Below are positions 14,551-27,747 of a stretch of 64,000 bases of DNA, piece by piece (positions within the stretch are counted from its first letter, which is position 1; each line of letters opens with the position of its first letter). The position numbers and the translations under genes are program-made. The stretch spans positions 248,001-312,000 of the forward strand of contig JAVTVJ010000347.1 of NCBI GenBank assembly GCA_034509425.1, read 5' to 3'. Origin of the DNA: Eopsaltria australis. Lineage: Eukaryota; Chordata; Aves; Passeriformes; Petroicidae. Under the pieces are notes generated by a model. The model made no database searches. It was not told the DNA's origin and saw only the letters and a program-made list of their open reading frames with translations.

Positions 14551-17500
14551 AACTTACGCCCCCTTGTCTGTCATGATGGTATTGAGGGGTATGCAGAGGA
14601 CTGTGACAGAAATGTGATGGTCAAGAGTAATCCCACCTCACTGAATTGTCAAAACTAAGGATGTGGGACCTAAACTGTTGAACCACTTTTTTTTGGACAT
14701 ACCCCTTTCTGTTAACTACAGAGTGCTTTCCATGTCCTACCTCTCAGCCTGTCCATGTGTGATTTAATATTGGGATGAGCCCCAAGCTCATACTACTAAT
14801 TTTTCCTTTTGTTTTGCTTCTTCATTCAGTCTGAATCCTGGTTTCCCAGAAAAGAAAACATGGGTATGAGGATGTAAGAAAGCTGTAGTGTACTCAGATC
14901 AGGTCCTCAGCCTGAGTAATCTTACAGCCTGTTGCAGAACATGGATATTCTGCAGTGTAGTTGCAGAAGCAGTGAAATTCTTTGATGGCCCATCAACAGA
15001 TGATCCAAGAACCTCTTCACTGAAAACTGAAGAATTTAGTCATTAGTACTGAGTAATATGGTGTAACATAATGAAGATACATACCATGGCTTTGCCAGAG
15101 GGAAAAACAAAGAAGCTTATTTTATGTTTTTGCAAAGCCATACAGTAACAGACAATGTGGTGTCTAAATTTTAGAGTTTATTTCCTATTTAGAACTAGTG
15201 GATTCAGCCTTAAAATGGCTGTTGAGCAACATTTGATATCAGTCTGCTGGTAATGGTGGGGAAGAGCAAAACCTTATTTTGAAGAAGTGATCTCACATGC
15301 TATTTTTGTGTTAATATGAGAGCATGATTGTTCTTCAGTAAGGATGTTCGAGGCCAGATATCTACAAAGTTTATTTCATTAGGATGGTGAACTTAGAGGA
15401 GAACTGTAGAAACAGGTAGTCATGGTGAATTTTAAGCACAGGAAGTAGATGAAGTTCAAAGAGCATCAGGGTATTTATTATAGACACATAATACAATGAA
15501 AGAAGTCTCCAACACGTAAAACTCTAGCCATGAAAACCTGATGATATTTCTCTGCTAACCTAGGCAGATTTGCTTTTGCTTTCTTCTTGAAAAACAGATC
15601 TGCCTATGATTGTGAATACTGACCCTTTAAAAATATTTGTGATAGTTTTAATAATTGTAGCTTATACGTGTAGGAGAAAAGTATAAAACGCCATGAATTG
15701 CTAATTTTGCCACTAATCTTTGAGTGACATCTCCCTATAGGCTGACAAACACTCCTACTTGCATGTTTGCTTTTACATGAGGAGGTATGACCTTAAAGGC
15801 TTGCATCTGATGTGGTTAAAGTGCTTTCTATTTTAAGTACCAGTGGCAATTCTGATTGTTACAGCTTACCTTATAATTGCCAAATATTCTTTCAGAATGC
15901 TAACAAACGTTTGGAAATCCATCATTATCTGACCCATGTTTTTCATCAATTCCGTTAGAATAAAAGTGTGGCTAAGGATTAACTTCTGCAAACTGGTGTG
16001 TGTGCGTTTTACCTTCAGTACAACCACTCTAAAGTCATAACACTTTCACAGGAGTTACTGCTGGTGGGATCTGGCCTGTCCTTTGGTTAGCAAAGCATCA
16101 TCCACTGTGGTGTCAAATATGAAATTGTAGGTTATGGTTGCAGAAATCATATAACTGATATTTTCCACCTTAAAAATAATAATTTGAATTTTTTTGGCTG
16201 ATCTTGATGTTGTAAGACAATTTGTGTAAAAAAACAGAAACCAAACCTCAACAAAGTTTTTGACTTTTATCTGGTAAGTGTTGTGACTTTATACATGCTT
16301 TTGAATCAAAAGGTTATGCGTTTTATCATCCAAATATAAAAATGGTTACATGGTTTGAGTTGAGACTTGTCATTGGTCAGGACAAGCAGACAAGAATTTT
16401 TTTCCCCCAAGTTCCTCAGAATTTGTGGTTCAATGCTGAGGGAAGTTCAAACTTCTCTATAACACTCATAGTTGCTAATTACAATTTAGAACTGTGCCTT
16501 CTTATTTTGACACTTCTATTTTAACAGAATTTCCAACATTGGCAGTTAAATGTTTACCATATTATTTTTTTTACCCACTTTCATGGTATGTGTTGTTTCC
16601 ATTTACACTTATCTGAGATGTAAAATCAATTCAGGAAAATCTAATAGTCACAAATAAAATGTGAGGAGTTGGTAAAGGTTAGGGGACGTTGCAGGTTAAT
16701 TTCATGAAGCAGCAGGAATTGGAAGACCTGGTTGGAGATTGATGGCACAGGAATGAGACTTGACCTTCCATAAATGTGTGATTCAGCAAGCTAAGAGGCT
16801 TGCTAAATTCACTGCTTATAATAAACATCCATTAGCTGTTGGAATAAAAAATTGCCAGGACTTTTAATGTCCTTTGCTAAACAAATTTTGTTAGATGGGG
16901 TCCCATGGCAGGGTTGCATAAATTAGTGTCTAAAATCGTCTTCCATCTTTAACACAAGATTCTGGACAATGTGTGCTCATTATCATTTACTTAAATATTT
17001 TCACTCTTGTTTCATGGGTGACCAGTACCTTAGTCGTATCACTCCAAAGTTGTATATGATTTTCCCAAAACAAATTATCTTAAAAAAAAATCTTCAAATG
17101 CCATAAACTGAGAAGAAAGCAGATATAAATTATAAGAGGTGAGGAATGTTAGCAAAAAAAGTGCACATCATCTCAAGTTTAAGCTATAGACTGTCATTTT
17201 CTGGTAGTGAGTTCTCTGAGGCTGCTAGGTCATGCACATTCTGCATATTTTTGTACTAATGACATTACTGTGCAGTTGCTTTATGCTGGGGGGAAAAAAG
17301 AAATTACTGGGCCAAAATCTCTGCTAAAGAGATCTATTATGATTTTCCTTATTTGAAGTTGAAACTTGACCTTGTAAATACCTGGATTTTATTATAAAAG
17401 AGAATTGTTCAACACTTTTTTGGTTGTGGCTTTTTTTTTCTAGTGGCTTGCCAGATACCTGACACCAAGAAGTAAAATATGGTATTATTTTTTCTCATGA

Positions 17501-20500
17501 AAAAGAAATGCGAAAACTTTGAAAAATATTTCTGTTGGCTGTTTTTTGAAAGATAGAGGATACGGTAAATGTAGTGAAAAATAAAGAATATGGTGAAGTG
17601 TTCTGTGCTGACGTATTTAGTGTATTTCGTCTCACTGTGATAATCCTGGATTATGCTCAGTAATTCTGCTAACACTATTTACAAGAAACTGTGGGCTTTT
17701 TTTCACTTTCCTTATAATGGTTGGAAAGTAACAAAAATATTTTAATAGTGATGGATAGTCCAGAGTTTGAAAAGTGCTCATCATTGTCTTTTCAAAATTG
17801 GAAAAAAGGGGATGTTTTCAAGGTGAAATATTCCAGAGAATGGAAAAACATTGTGAAAATTGTTCACATGAAGGCAACAGGGCTTGCAGTCCTCCCCTAG
17901 TGCTTTCTTTTTGTCTTGGAATAAGCACCTTTACCTCTTGTAACCATGGTAGTCCTCTTGCCTGATTTAAATGATTAAAAGTGAATGTTCACACTGGATT
18001 TGAGGGTGAGATCAGTTCTCCCCTCCTTGTAGCTGCTTTGGCAGCACTGGAGTAAAACAACTTTTGCCGTGTGAGGTGTTTGTGTTCTATCTATGACTGT
18101 TTCCACCTTTCTCCTCACTGAGGGAAAGACTTACAGTTTTGTTCATAGAAACATGATTTAATATTTAATTAGTATTGAATTAAGTTTTCATTCATGTCCA
18201 TGACAGAAATTATTTTTCAGGTCCTCTAAACAGTTCCCCATGCTTCCAAAGTTGTGCTTGAGGGGGGGGAAAAATGTATGCGTATATACTTGCATTTTCT
18301 ATAATTTTGAGTCAATGTAGTAACTTTTGAAGCTGACCAGTTAAATATTAGACACTGTGCTGTTTTGGCAGTGCAGAATGGCACTACCTCCTGCTGCACA
18401 TTGAGCCTATGCATTTTTGGGTAAAGAGGACACTGACATTCTGGTTTCCAGTTCTGCTGTCAGCAGTAACGAATTTTCAATATGCTACTGAAAGGTCTAG
18501 GAAAATTGGAAGGCAGAAACTGGCAGGTAAATGTGATGAATTTATTTTGGCTTTACTGTTGGATAAAGGAGAGCTGGAAAAGTCAGAGCCTGCCAAACAG
18601 AGCTTCCTGGCAAGAAGAACTTTACCTCAGACCTTTGGGAAAAACACTCAGTATGACTACATGTGATACAAAAATCTGTCTCATTGCATCTGGGAAATCG
18701 TTTGCAGCCCATTGCCATCAGTTCAGAGACTGGAATGTTCGTGTCTCTGCAACTGATTTGCATCCAGGGCCAAGGCACAATAACTAAGATTGACTATCAC
18801 TGATGGATCTCTGTGTCATCCTTTTTTGTTCCAAGTCTGGTGATTACATAGGATTACCGTGGATTTTGTCTTTTTATAGTTCAATTTTTTTTAATTACTG
18901 TTTTCCATCTCCGTGGTACCTATGTGTCCCAGATGAACCTTGGCTCCCCACGTTCTGTTGGACTGTGGATAAAGACTTCACAAAGAGCTTTGTGGCAACC
19001 ACACAGACTGCACTGCAGATTGATACTTTCAAAAAGTTCAAAACAAGCTTGCTTTATTTTTTGTTTTTTTCATTTTAGTTTTATAAATTATTCTCCTTAA
19101 TCTTACAATTTTAAAAGCTTTACATTTTGAAAGCTTTTTTGCAAGGTCTAGTGGTGCAAGAGCAGTGTGATCTCATGATTGGTGAAGTAACTTATTTCGG
19201 ATTTCTCCAGTTTATTTGAAAGAACTGGGGAGACCAAATTGGCTGGAGGAGTTAAGTTACTTGTATAAGTCATTCTGAACAGGAAATTAAGGAGGAAAAA
19301 GCACCCCACTGTGGAAATAATAATGCTCTGTGAACCAGCGTTGAAGTGCAGTAAATAGGAAAAATATGTTGTGGCTATAAATGCTTGTAGTTTGACCTGT
19401 GTTATTAATGCCACATAATAAATATGCTTTCCGAGTTGTGAATAAAGAGTACCAGCAATCTGCTAAGGTAGTACTGAGCACGCATATTCTCATCAGAGGT
19501 TCTTTTTCATACTGGCAATAATTTTTACCAGGTGATGTAATTTTTTTTTCTGACCATACAAGTGTAGTGGATTAACAAACTCAAAGCAGGGAACAGATTT
19601 ATGGGTATAAGGTGTAAGTGTGTGGTTCAGATGTGGTGTAGAAATGGTCTTTTGCATCCTTTCTATCTCTTTCCAGCTTGAGAAGTTTTTAATTCTTAGG
19701 GTAGTTTAGCAGTCAACTTGGCTATTTGGAGAACACTGTCCTAATTCTACAAAGATTGGATAGACTTAATGTTTTCTTCCAGGTACGTTTTAGAGTGCAG
19801 GAATTAAAACCTACCATGACTTAGATTATATTGACTTGAGTAGCTGCCCTTTCTGCATGATGCAGTTGAGTTCAGCTTGTCAAGTTGTGATAACTGTTCT
19901 TGACTGTCTGGGGTCTGCTGGGGGATCTTTGTGTTGTCAGATGGTGAAGTTGGCTTCCCCCCTCTTTTGACAGATGGGGAATCAGTTGATCTTTCCAGAG
20001 ATAAGTGTAGAGTTAAAATCACATCTTTACACTATCTTCAGTACAAGCTGACTCCTCCAGACAATGGTGAAGTGAAAAAAAGGAATAAGTGTTGAACCTT
20101 TGATTTTCTGTAGTTTTCCTAAAACAATTTATTTCATAGCTTAAGTCTTCATCTGTGGTGATCATGGAGGCCTGCATTTATTTCCTGTTTGTGTTTTTAT
20201 TTTAGACATAGCTAAAAATACAGTTTTATTGGAAGGCTCTTGAAGCTACTGCAGGTGCTCTTTGTGATACCCTGCTGCTTAGTGAGAAGTTCAATATTCA
20301 ACTGCTACCAATTGCATCCTTTGCCTAAGGTGGTCATTTAGGCTATTTGAATTAGAATATGAATACTAATAAAACCAAAAGAGAAGAAGCTTAAACTTTC
20401 AGATGTTGTCCCTACTTTCAACCATCTTGCTTTTTCTAAGAGAGCTCCTCAAAGCCTGGGTGTTTAAGTTTGAGGCAGTATGGATCAGGAAGCTGTCCTT

Positions 20501-23500
20501 CCTGGGAGAATGTATCCCTGTTGTTCATACTGCATAGCTGTAAGATTTTTTTTGGCTTGCAATGTGACTCCTATAAAAAAAGCTGTGCTTTCCAATGCCA
20601 GTTCTGGTTCTGGAAGCTCTGTAATGAGATGCCTCTTAAAAGTAGTTAGGTAACGAGACAGAATCCCTCAGCACTTTCCAGTTTCTCATCCCTGGAAGGG
20701 AAAAGTTGAAGTTACTTATTTTAAATTCACTCTGATTTATTTATATGGTGAATCAATTTTCCTGGTGAGGACACATTGCGTTCTGGCATTGCTACCTCAC
20801 ATATGGCTCAAGAGGCTCAGATCAGGTTTCTGAACATGGAATTAATCCCATTCTCTGGCTATTTCAGCATCCCTTCCATCATCCTGGACTGTATCAGATC
20901 AATGCCAGGTTTCCACTGTACTAAAACTTAGAAGAGTCTAATAATATTAACCCTACCTCCCAGCTTTCTGCATTGAGGATATTGAGCAGTGTTTTATATC
21001 TTGTTTCTAGAAAATAAGAGGCAGGGAGTGTTATAACATATTATTAGATAGTAATACTTAATAGTTACAAGAGGGTTTAGGGGTTTATTTAAAAATAAAT
21101 TTAAATCATGTACACTTACTTTCTTCACAAAGTCACTCCCTACTGAAATAACACTGTGTACAATTGCCCTTGGAGTAATACTTAAGTTTTTTTGTTAATC
21201 ACTATTTTGTTGATATATTTAATAGGTGAACAGTGTTAAGATTGGTAAAAGAGGAAGTGAATTTATTTGGTTGAAATAAGTTGTCAATTTTCCAGAAAAG
21301 AACTTTAATACTCCTTTTATGAGATTTAAACATTATATTGATAGTGATACACAAACCCACATTGAAGTTTAACTACTTGGCTTTTTTATCAGACTGTTGA
21401 ATCAATCTCACTTGGTTGGGTGAGGGGCTTAAAAATATTGAAGATTAAATTTTCCAATATTGCTTTTAAATCCTGTTTCCTCCTTGGTTGATATAGCATG
21501 TTTCAAACATGACTTCTCTACATTTGTTGATGCCATACATCTATTAACTGTTTATGTGCATGAGTGTACAGGTACAATTTCTGTGATAATGTGGTATCAG
21601 TCAGTATTAGTCACCTCTGTTGTTTCCTGTTCCCTGTCTGCTAATCCAAAAAGGTAAACCTATGTGAACTAGCAGTTAATCTGAAGTAGGTGATTACATA
21701 ATTATGTTGCTTATTTATGTTGTTTCAGTTATTCTAGAAAGTTTGTGAGCTTCACTTAAGAGACTGGGCAGCTCTGTGTCTTCAGTCCTCTTGCTGATGT
21801 GTGCAGTTCTCCTTTCTGCTGAGTTGGTACACCTCAGTTTTGCCTAACAGGATATAATTTTGGTAACAAGTAAGGAGTGCATTCCCAAGCCTCTTCTCCC
21901 CTGTCTTTATTATACTAATTTAAGTGTGGATGTATGATAAAGCTCAAAAACTTGGTATCAAGGGATCATGGTTGTTCCCTACGTAATTCTGATCCTATTT
22001 TCCTGTAACGGAGTTGAGCATTTGTTCCCCAAAAGAGCAGTGCTAAGGTAAATGTTCTCATTTTCACTACTTCTGTTTCACTGTGATAAATGTTTATGAA
22101 AACTGTATAGCTGATTGTTCAGACAAATACAAGTGGTGCACAAAGATAATGGTTGGCTTTTATGGAAAAAATGCGCCTTTGGAATCACATAGTGTGGAAA
22201 ATAATTCATCAAATTGTAACAGAAAAAAGGAGAGGAACTCCTGAAAATACCTATGCTGGAAGAGGTCTCTGTTTTGAACATGCAAAGCTCCAGTGGGTGC
22301 CAGTGAAGATGGATACCTGTGCTGCGAAAACTGCCAGAAAGTGTTTTGGTTGTCTCCTTGCTGTTTGTCTCCTGAGATACCAAATCTGTATGTAACAGAA
22401 GTGGGAGCTAAAGGACTTGAACATTTCTTGAAAGTTTCTCAAGTTTATAACTTCAGTCTCTTTTACTATCAGGGAGATAAAACTCCTCTTGCTCCACAGA
22501 TGTCAATACAAAAGATTTTAGCTTTCATCTGTAGTATTCCATTGACATAAAAGTATGATTTAAATATAGTTTTGAAATCCATGGTGGGTTTATACTTGTC
22601 ACTGCTTTTTATTGTCTTAGTCATCAATCTGTTTCTTAGCTACTTCAAAAGGGCACCACTAAAAATTGATGCTATTATTTTTCACTTATATATGACTCTT
22701 GTTCTGAAGCATCACTGCTTTTCACAGTCTGTTTTTTTCAGTAGCTGTAACTTAAAGTTAACCTTTGTTTTCCCAGAAATTTTATGCAATTGAAGTCAGA
22801 TGCTGGAAGTTTGGATCCTCATGTTAACCCCCATGGCTGCTCCCTCCATATTATCAGGCCTTTATCTTTGGGTTTGGTAGCCGTTTTGAAAATACCAGAC
22901 CATTTTAGGATGCTTATCATACCATGGCCTTGGGAGTGGAGTTTTGCCTCTGGGTAGTTTGGTCTTTGTGGCTGCACAGCTGTTGTTACAAGGATGGTGG
23001 TACTTTCCTCTATGGAATCACAGTCAGCTCTCAGTCACACTTATGTAAATAATGTCTCCACTCACTGAGGTTAACAGAAGTGTTTCTCTTTGATTGTAAC
23101 GTCTTTTATTCAGACTGTAAGCTTTTAAGAAGGTAGGAATATAATAGGATTTAATTGTTCATATTAGGATTAACTGAGACTGTATGAGTTGTTCAGTATT
23201 TAGTCAAGTCACTAAAGAAATGCTTATGATTCACAATAGTGCAGGATGTCTGGGAAACTCTCATGTCACTGAAGTTTAAGGAGTTAAGTGTAAAAGTGAT
23301 GAACTCTGATGCAGAATTGAGTCATGACTATCTTACCTTTCTAGTGTACTTGTCACACAAATATGGTACTTGACACTTCCTTGTTTCATCATTTGGGATC
23401 AGAATTCTCTGGGTTTTCCTTAGTATGTCCTTCTCTAAAGTGTGTGTTATCACTGGTCTTCTTATATTTGTGCTTTACAACACTGACTGTTATTACTAAA

Positions 23501-23646
23501 ACTTGTATTTCTGGTTTTTATTATTTTAGAAGAATCTAAGTTTATATTACAAATGATAAGATTTTTGGCTTGGATGATAACAGTGAAAATTTTGGTAATA
23601 TGAATCCTAAAGATTCAAAAGCTGAAAGCAGTGGAAGTGAGGGTAT

Positions 23647-23706
23647 TAAAAACAAAACAAACACAAAACCTCACAAAAATACCAACAAACCCCCAGAAAA
23701 AAAACC
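23647..23706. repeat. A/C-rich low-complexity tract
   Basis: Runs such as aaaaacaaaacaaacacaaa and caacaaacccccag. Followed about 40 bp later by a G4T8 run (23749-23760). Confidence 0.7.
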
Positions 23707-23870
23707 TGCCTTTATGGATTTGAAACCATTCTTGTTTAAACCAAACTTGGGGTTTTTTTTAATGTTGTGAATAGTCAGAACTATTTGCAGATATCAGACA
23801 TGGGAACACGAAAGCTGTATTTTCTCCAGATCTCAGGGAATTGGGATGGCTTAGAAAGAGTTGCTGGAGC

Positions 23871-23891
23871 AAAAAAAAAAAAAAAAAAAAA
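23871..23891. repeat. A21 homopolymer
   Basis: An uninterrupted run of 21 As. No retroposed cDNA or LINE tail was recognised immediately upstream, so it is recorded as simple sequence. The copy number may be uncertain in an assembly. Confidence 0.93.
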
Positions 23892-24949
23892 TCCCAAGTG
23901 CAGCCACTGCAGTTAGATTCAGGTAGAATTGCAAAAAGAGGGATTAACCAGGTAGGTGTGGGTATTTGTATAATAGCACAATTTACAGTTGAGGTTAGGT
24001 TGGGCTTGACAGAGTGTGTGTTTATTGCTGGAGACAAGTAAGACCAAAGGTACTTGCAGTGCTTGGTATTTTTTAATGACTTGGCCAAAATGACTGTTAT
24101 TTACCTTCCATAAAAATAACTAAAACTGCCAGTGTTGGAAAAGATGATGATGAGTATTTGATTATATGAGAAAATGATGGCTTTTACTATGCAAACCCCT
24201 TGAATATAAGGGGCTGGGTGAGGTTTTATGATCTTCACTGTAGGATAGACTCAGTGCTTTTTTAAGCATTTGATGTAAAAGACTATTAAATTAAAAGCAT
24301 GAAAAGGACCTCCTCCAGGGAAGAGATTGAGGTGAAACTCTCAAGTGAGAGGGAGTTAAAAATCGTGGGTTTATTTTTTCACTTGAAAAGGAGTTATTTG
24401 GTTTACTTGCTAGAATAGCAGAGGATGCTGTAAGACTTCTAAATTCTTTCTGACCAGCTCATAGGCTGTGGCTGAAATCATCACTAAATCTGCCCTGAAG
24501 TAACATTCAATTCTTAAAGCTCAGATAGTTGAATTCACAGCTGCCACCCAGAAGATTTTTCTGTTGAGCTTTTAATCTGCAATGTTTTACAAGAATTTGT
24601 ATATTTAAGTCTTCTGTATATGTCAGAACATCCCCCAAGTGTGTTGACCCATAAAGATCTTTACCTGGTGTTGAGCAATTCATTTAGTGCTAAACAAGTG
24701 AGGGAAAACAGTTCAAAAGCAATAGCAACAGCGTGTCTTTATCTACATGATGAATGTGTTGCATGTGTCATGTGAACTTATTACTGGGAGCTGCTGCAGG
24801 AGAGGAAGAACAGAGCTGTGTTCAGTGTGTTCCTTAAGCAGTGCTGAATGTGTGACATGGAGGGTAAGAGCCTGTGCTGATGCAGGAGCTGACCTTATCA
24901 AAGGAGAAAATCATTTTAAAAATGTATGAATCTTTCTAATGCTTTTTAT

Positions 24950-24978
24950 GGGTGAGCGCGGGGGCGGGGGTGGGGGGG
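24950..24978 (+). other. G-run cluster with quadruplex-forming potential
   Basis: The + strand carries GGGTGAGCGC followed by G5-C-G5-T-G7. The last three tracts alone can supply four runs of at least three Gs with one-base loops, the pattern expected of a G-quadruplex. Three CpGs occur within about 20 bp, which is unusual for this intron, but there is no surrounding CpG island. Confidence 0.7.
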
Positions 24979-25634
24979 AAGTTAGTTGTGCCTGCAACAT
25001 GATAATCCATTTATTTTCATCATTCTTGGCCTGGTTTGTTGTTGTTTTACTTTTGTTGAGTAGTGATGCAAATCTCTCAGTTTCAGTGGTGATTTAACTT
25101 TGGCAAAGGAATTCTGTGGATGCAAGGCACACCCATTATTATTATTTAAATGTTTCTGTTACAGTGCCATTTCGGTAGGTGGGAGGTGAGGATACATCTG
25201 TCCTCTGCATGAAGGGAACCAAGTGCATGGGAATGTGTAGACAGATGGAGAAAAAGATAATTTAAGAAGAGTACTAGGATGATTTGGCAGACTATTGATA
25301 TCAATCACTCTTATGGAAATCCAGTTTTTGGACCGATGCATCTTTCTTGAATGGAAAGAAAAGTAGATCATAAAATTTTATTTTAACTTAAAATTTCTGT
25401 GTATTCTGACATCAGATGGTCTCTTTTATGTAAGCTCTGTTGATACGTATTATCACAGGGACTAATCATTGCAGAAGATAAATAGCTTGCATTAATACAC
25501 AAATTCATATGCACACCGTTTGGAATTCCATTACATATTTCATTTGTAGCTTTAAAATGTCTCTTACAAGAGGTTGGATGACACGCCAAGGCTGTTCAGA
25601 TGAAATGGAGGTTGTTCAGCCTTTCACCTGCAGC

Positions 25635-25855
25635 TCACTGGGGTGCATCCATCAGGAACTGATAAAGGACTGGGCCCCAAGGGCGCCCCCACCCTGCATG
25701 TCCCCTCCCATCCCTCCTGGGGCTCCCCCTGTGCCCAGTGCCCCATGGCAGGTCCTGCCCCAGCCATTGCACAATGGGGCCTGTCTCCAGCTCCCTGTCC
25801 CCTGCACCCAGGTGCTGCTGGCTCCAGCTGTGCCCTGGCAGCAGGAAAGTGAAAA
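25635..25855. other. GC-rich, CpG-poor block of unknown origin
   Basis: About 220 bp of CCC/CAG/CTG-rich sequence, including a short run of gcgcc and repeated cccagtgcccc and cagctccc words. It allows open frames of 152 codons (+) and 117 codons (-) that overlap each other, which is typical of stop-poor composition rather than genes. It resembles the block at 4895-5175 in word content. No family identified. Confidence 0.5.
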
Positions 25856-27733
25856 AGAATGCAAACAAGAACCTCTCCTGCAGATTTCTTTTCTTTGGGA
25901 GCCAGTTCAGCTGCAGCATTGTTGGACAGCCAAAGACATACACAGAAATGCTGCAGTAGTCACCTAGATTTCTCTTCATTTTGCTCAAGGTGGATTTGAT
26001 GGTTCAGTTGGTCCCTGTCCTTTCTTATGCCCCTTCCTGGCACCAATATAAAGTATTTCTCCTTCTTGGACTACTTCAAGCAGAACATGTTTCCATTTGT
26101 TTTAATTTCTTTTGCCAGGTGTGATCTGCCTTACAACTGTGGTGAGACAAAGTAACTGTAACCTTTTACTCTGTCTTGCCTGGTTTGTTGACCCCATTGC
26201 TCCTGGAGCCCAAGTGGGGCTGTTACCTTTTACTCTCTTCTGCCTTGAGCTGGAGATAGGACTTGACAGGCTTCTCGGTGAGCTGTGCTGAAGACACTGT
26301 GTATCAGCACAGAGCTAATTAATTCTCTGATGGTGAGAACAAATATTTATTATATATTAATTTTTATTAATTGCATAAAATAAATCTATAGTTTTACTGA
26401 TATGTATATATGCTCCTGGGCAGACACTGTGTTGCTTCATCTTGCTTTGCTTTCTGCATTCATTCCTGATGGACTGAGTGGTACAAGAAGTACAGTTGGA
26501 GCTGTAAGATTTTTCAACTACTTCCTTTAAACTTTTCTCTGGGTGGGGCTTTAGTTTAAAACAGTTTTTGCAGAAGTGTGGCCTAAAGATGGAAAAAAAA
26601 TTGCAATAAGTGCCTGTTCCTGTATTTTTTGAGTACCTTGTACTATGGAAGACAGTGACTACCACAGTACCACCAAACTAAGAAATAGGATAAAATATGT
26701 TACCTTTTTCCTGTCTTTTCTAACTTTCTACCACCTCACTGAACTGTGTGAAGACAGAAAAGTGAAATACAGTTCATGCTGTGTTGCAGACACAGGGCCC
26801 AGTTAAGTAGTGGGGACAGATGCAGCCAGGTTTACCATCAGAGCACACTGACACCCTGCTTATGTGGTGCTTATAGGCATGAACAGAGGGCTCGATGGCT
26901 GCAGGAAAGTGACATGAATACCTTGGTACCTTTTATTGTGACTCTGTTTCATATTAAAACACTCAGTTTTTAATCACTTATTAATTTAGGTGTGTTGAAT
27001 GCAAGTTAGAGGTTTTTCAGTGTACTCACAAATACTGTGAGGACATTTAATGTCTCCATTCCCCCGTTGTACTGGTGGTTTCCTAAATATGTAGAGCTGA
27101 GGACCAATGATTATGTTGCTCTTTTTATTTATCATCACTTGGTGTTTTAAATTTCAGTTTTTTGTTTTATTTTCAAGGGATTTATTTTGAAAGCGTTTGT
27201 GTTTGTATATTGATCATGTTTCTGAAGGTGTCTAAGCATGAGCTTCCATTTGCTGTTGGTAACCATGACTCATCTGTGTTATTTTTAACACTGTAAGCAT
27301 GAATTTATTTTTTAAGTGATTCTGCTTATTTTTCCTTTTCAGTATTTTTTTGTCTGCCATAAATCAATCTGGAAACCTAGGTTACATGTCTATAACACAG
27401 CAAGCTACCTAGAAGTGAATATTTTAACAATCACTATTGTGTTGTAACTGGAGCTGTTAATGCAGGGCGACATTCTTGCCCCTTATTAAGTTATGTGCAG
27501 CTGTTCTGGATGGCATTTGGGAAGAAAAGATCCATCACACCTACAGAGCCTGTGGAGTCCTTGAAAATGAAGAATGTCTCTACTGTAGACTGTATGATTT
27601 TTTTAAAAAAAGAAAAGTATCCTTGAAAGTCATGGACATAATTGTGCTTGTAAACAGATCCAGAGTCCTGCTGATTTGGTTCAGCCAGTCCAGTGAAGAT
27701 GTAAAGGAAAGAATTAAATACAGACTTGGGTTC

Positions 27734-27747
27734 TTTTTTTTTTTTTT
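27734..27747. repeat. T14 homopolymer
   Basis: An uninterrupted T run of about 14 after ggttc. Simple sequence. Confidence 0.9.

Noticed and set aside
22153..22550. Overlapping open frames with a CENCQKVF string resembling a zinc-finger start
   Set aside because: No following His pair and no repeated finger; chance occurrence.
23871..23891. A21 run as the tail of a processed pseudogene
   Set aside because: No cDNA-like or LINE-like sequence recognised before it, and no flanking target duplication seen.
25509..25967. 152-codon open frame on the + strand, with a 117-codon frame opposite
   Set aside because: Explained by the GC-rich stop-poor block; proline-rich wording without domains, and overlapping frames are equally open.
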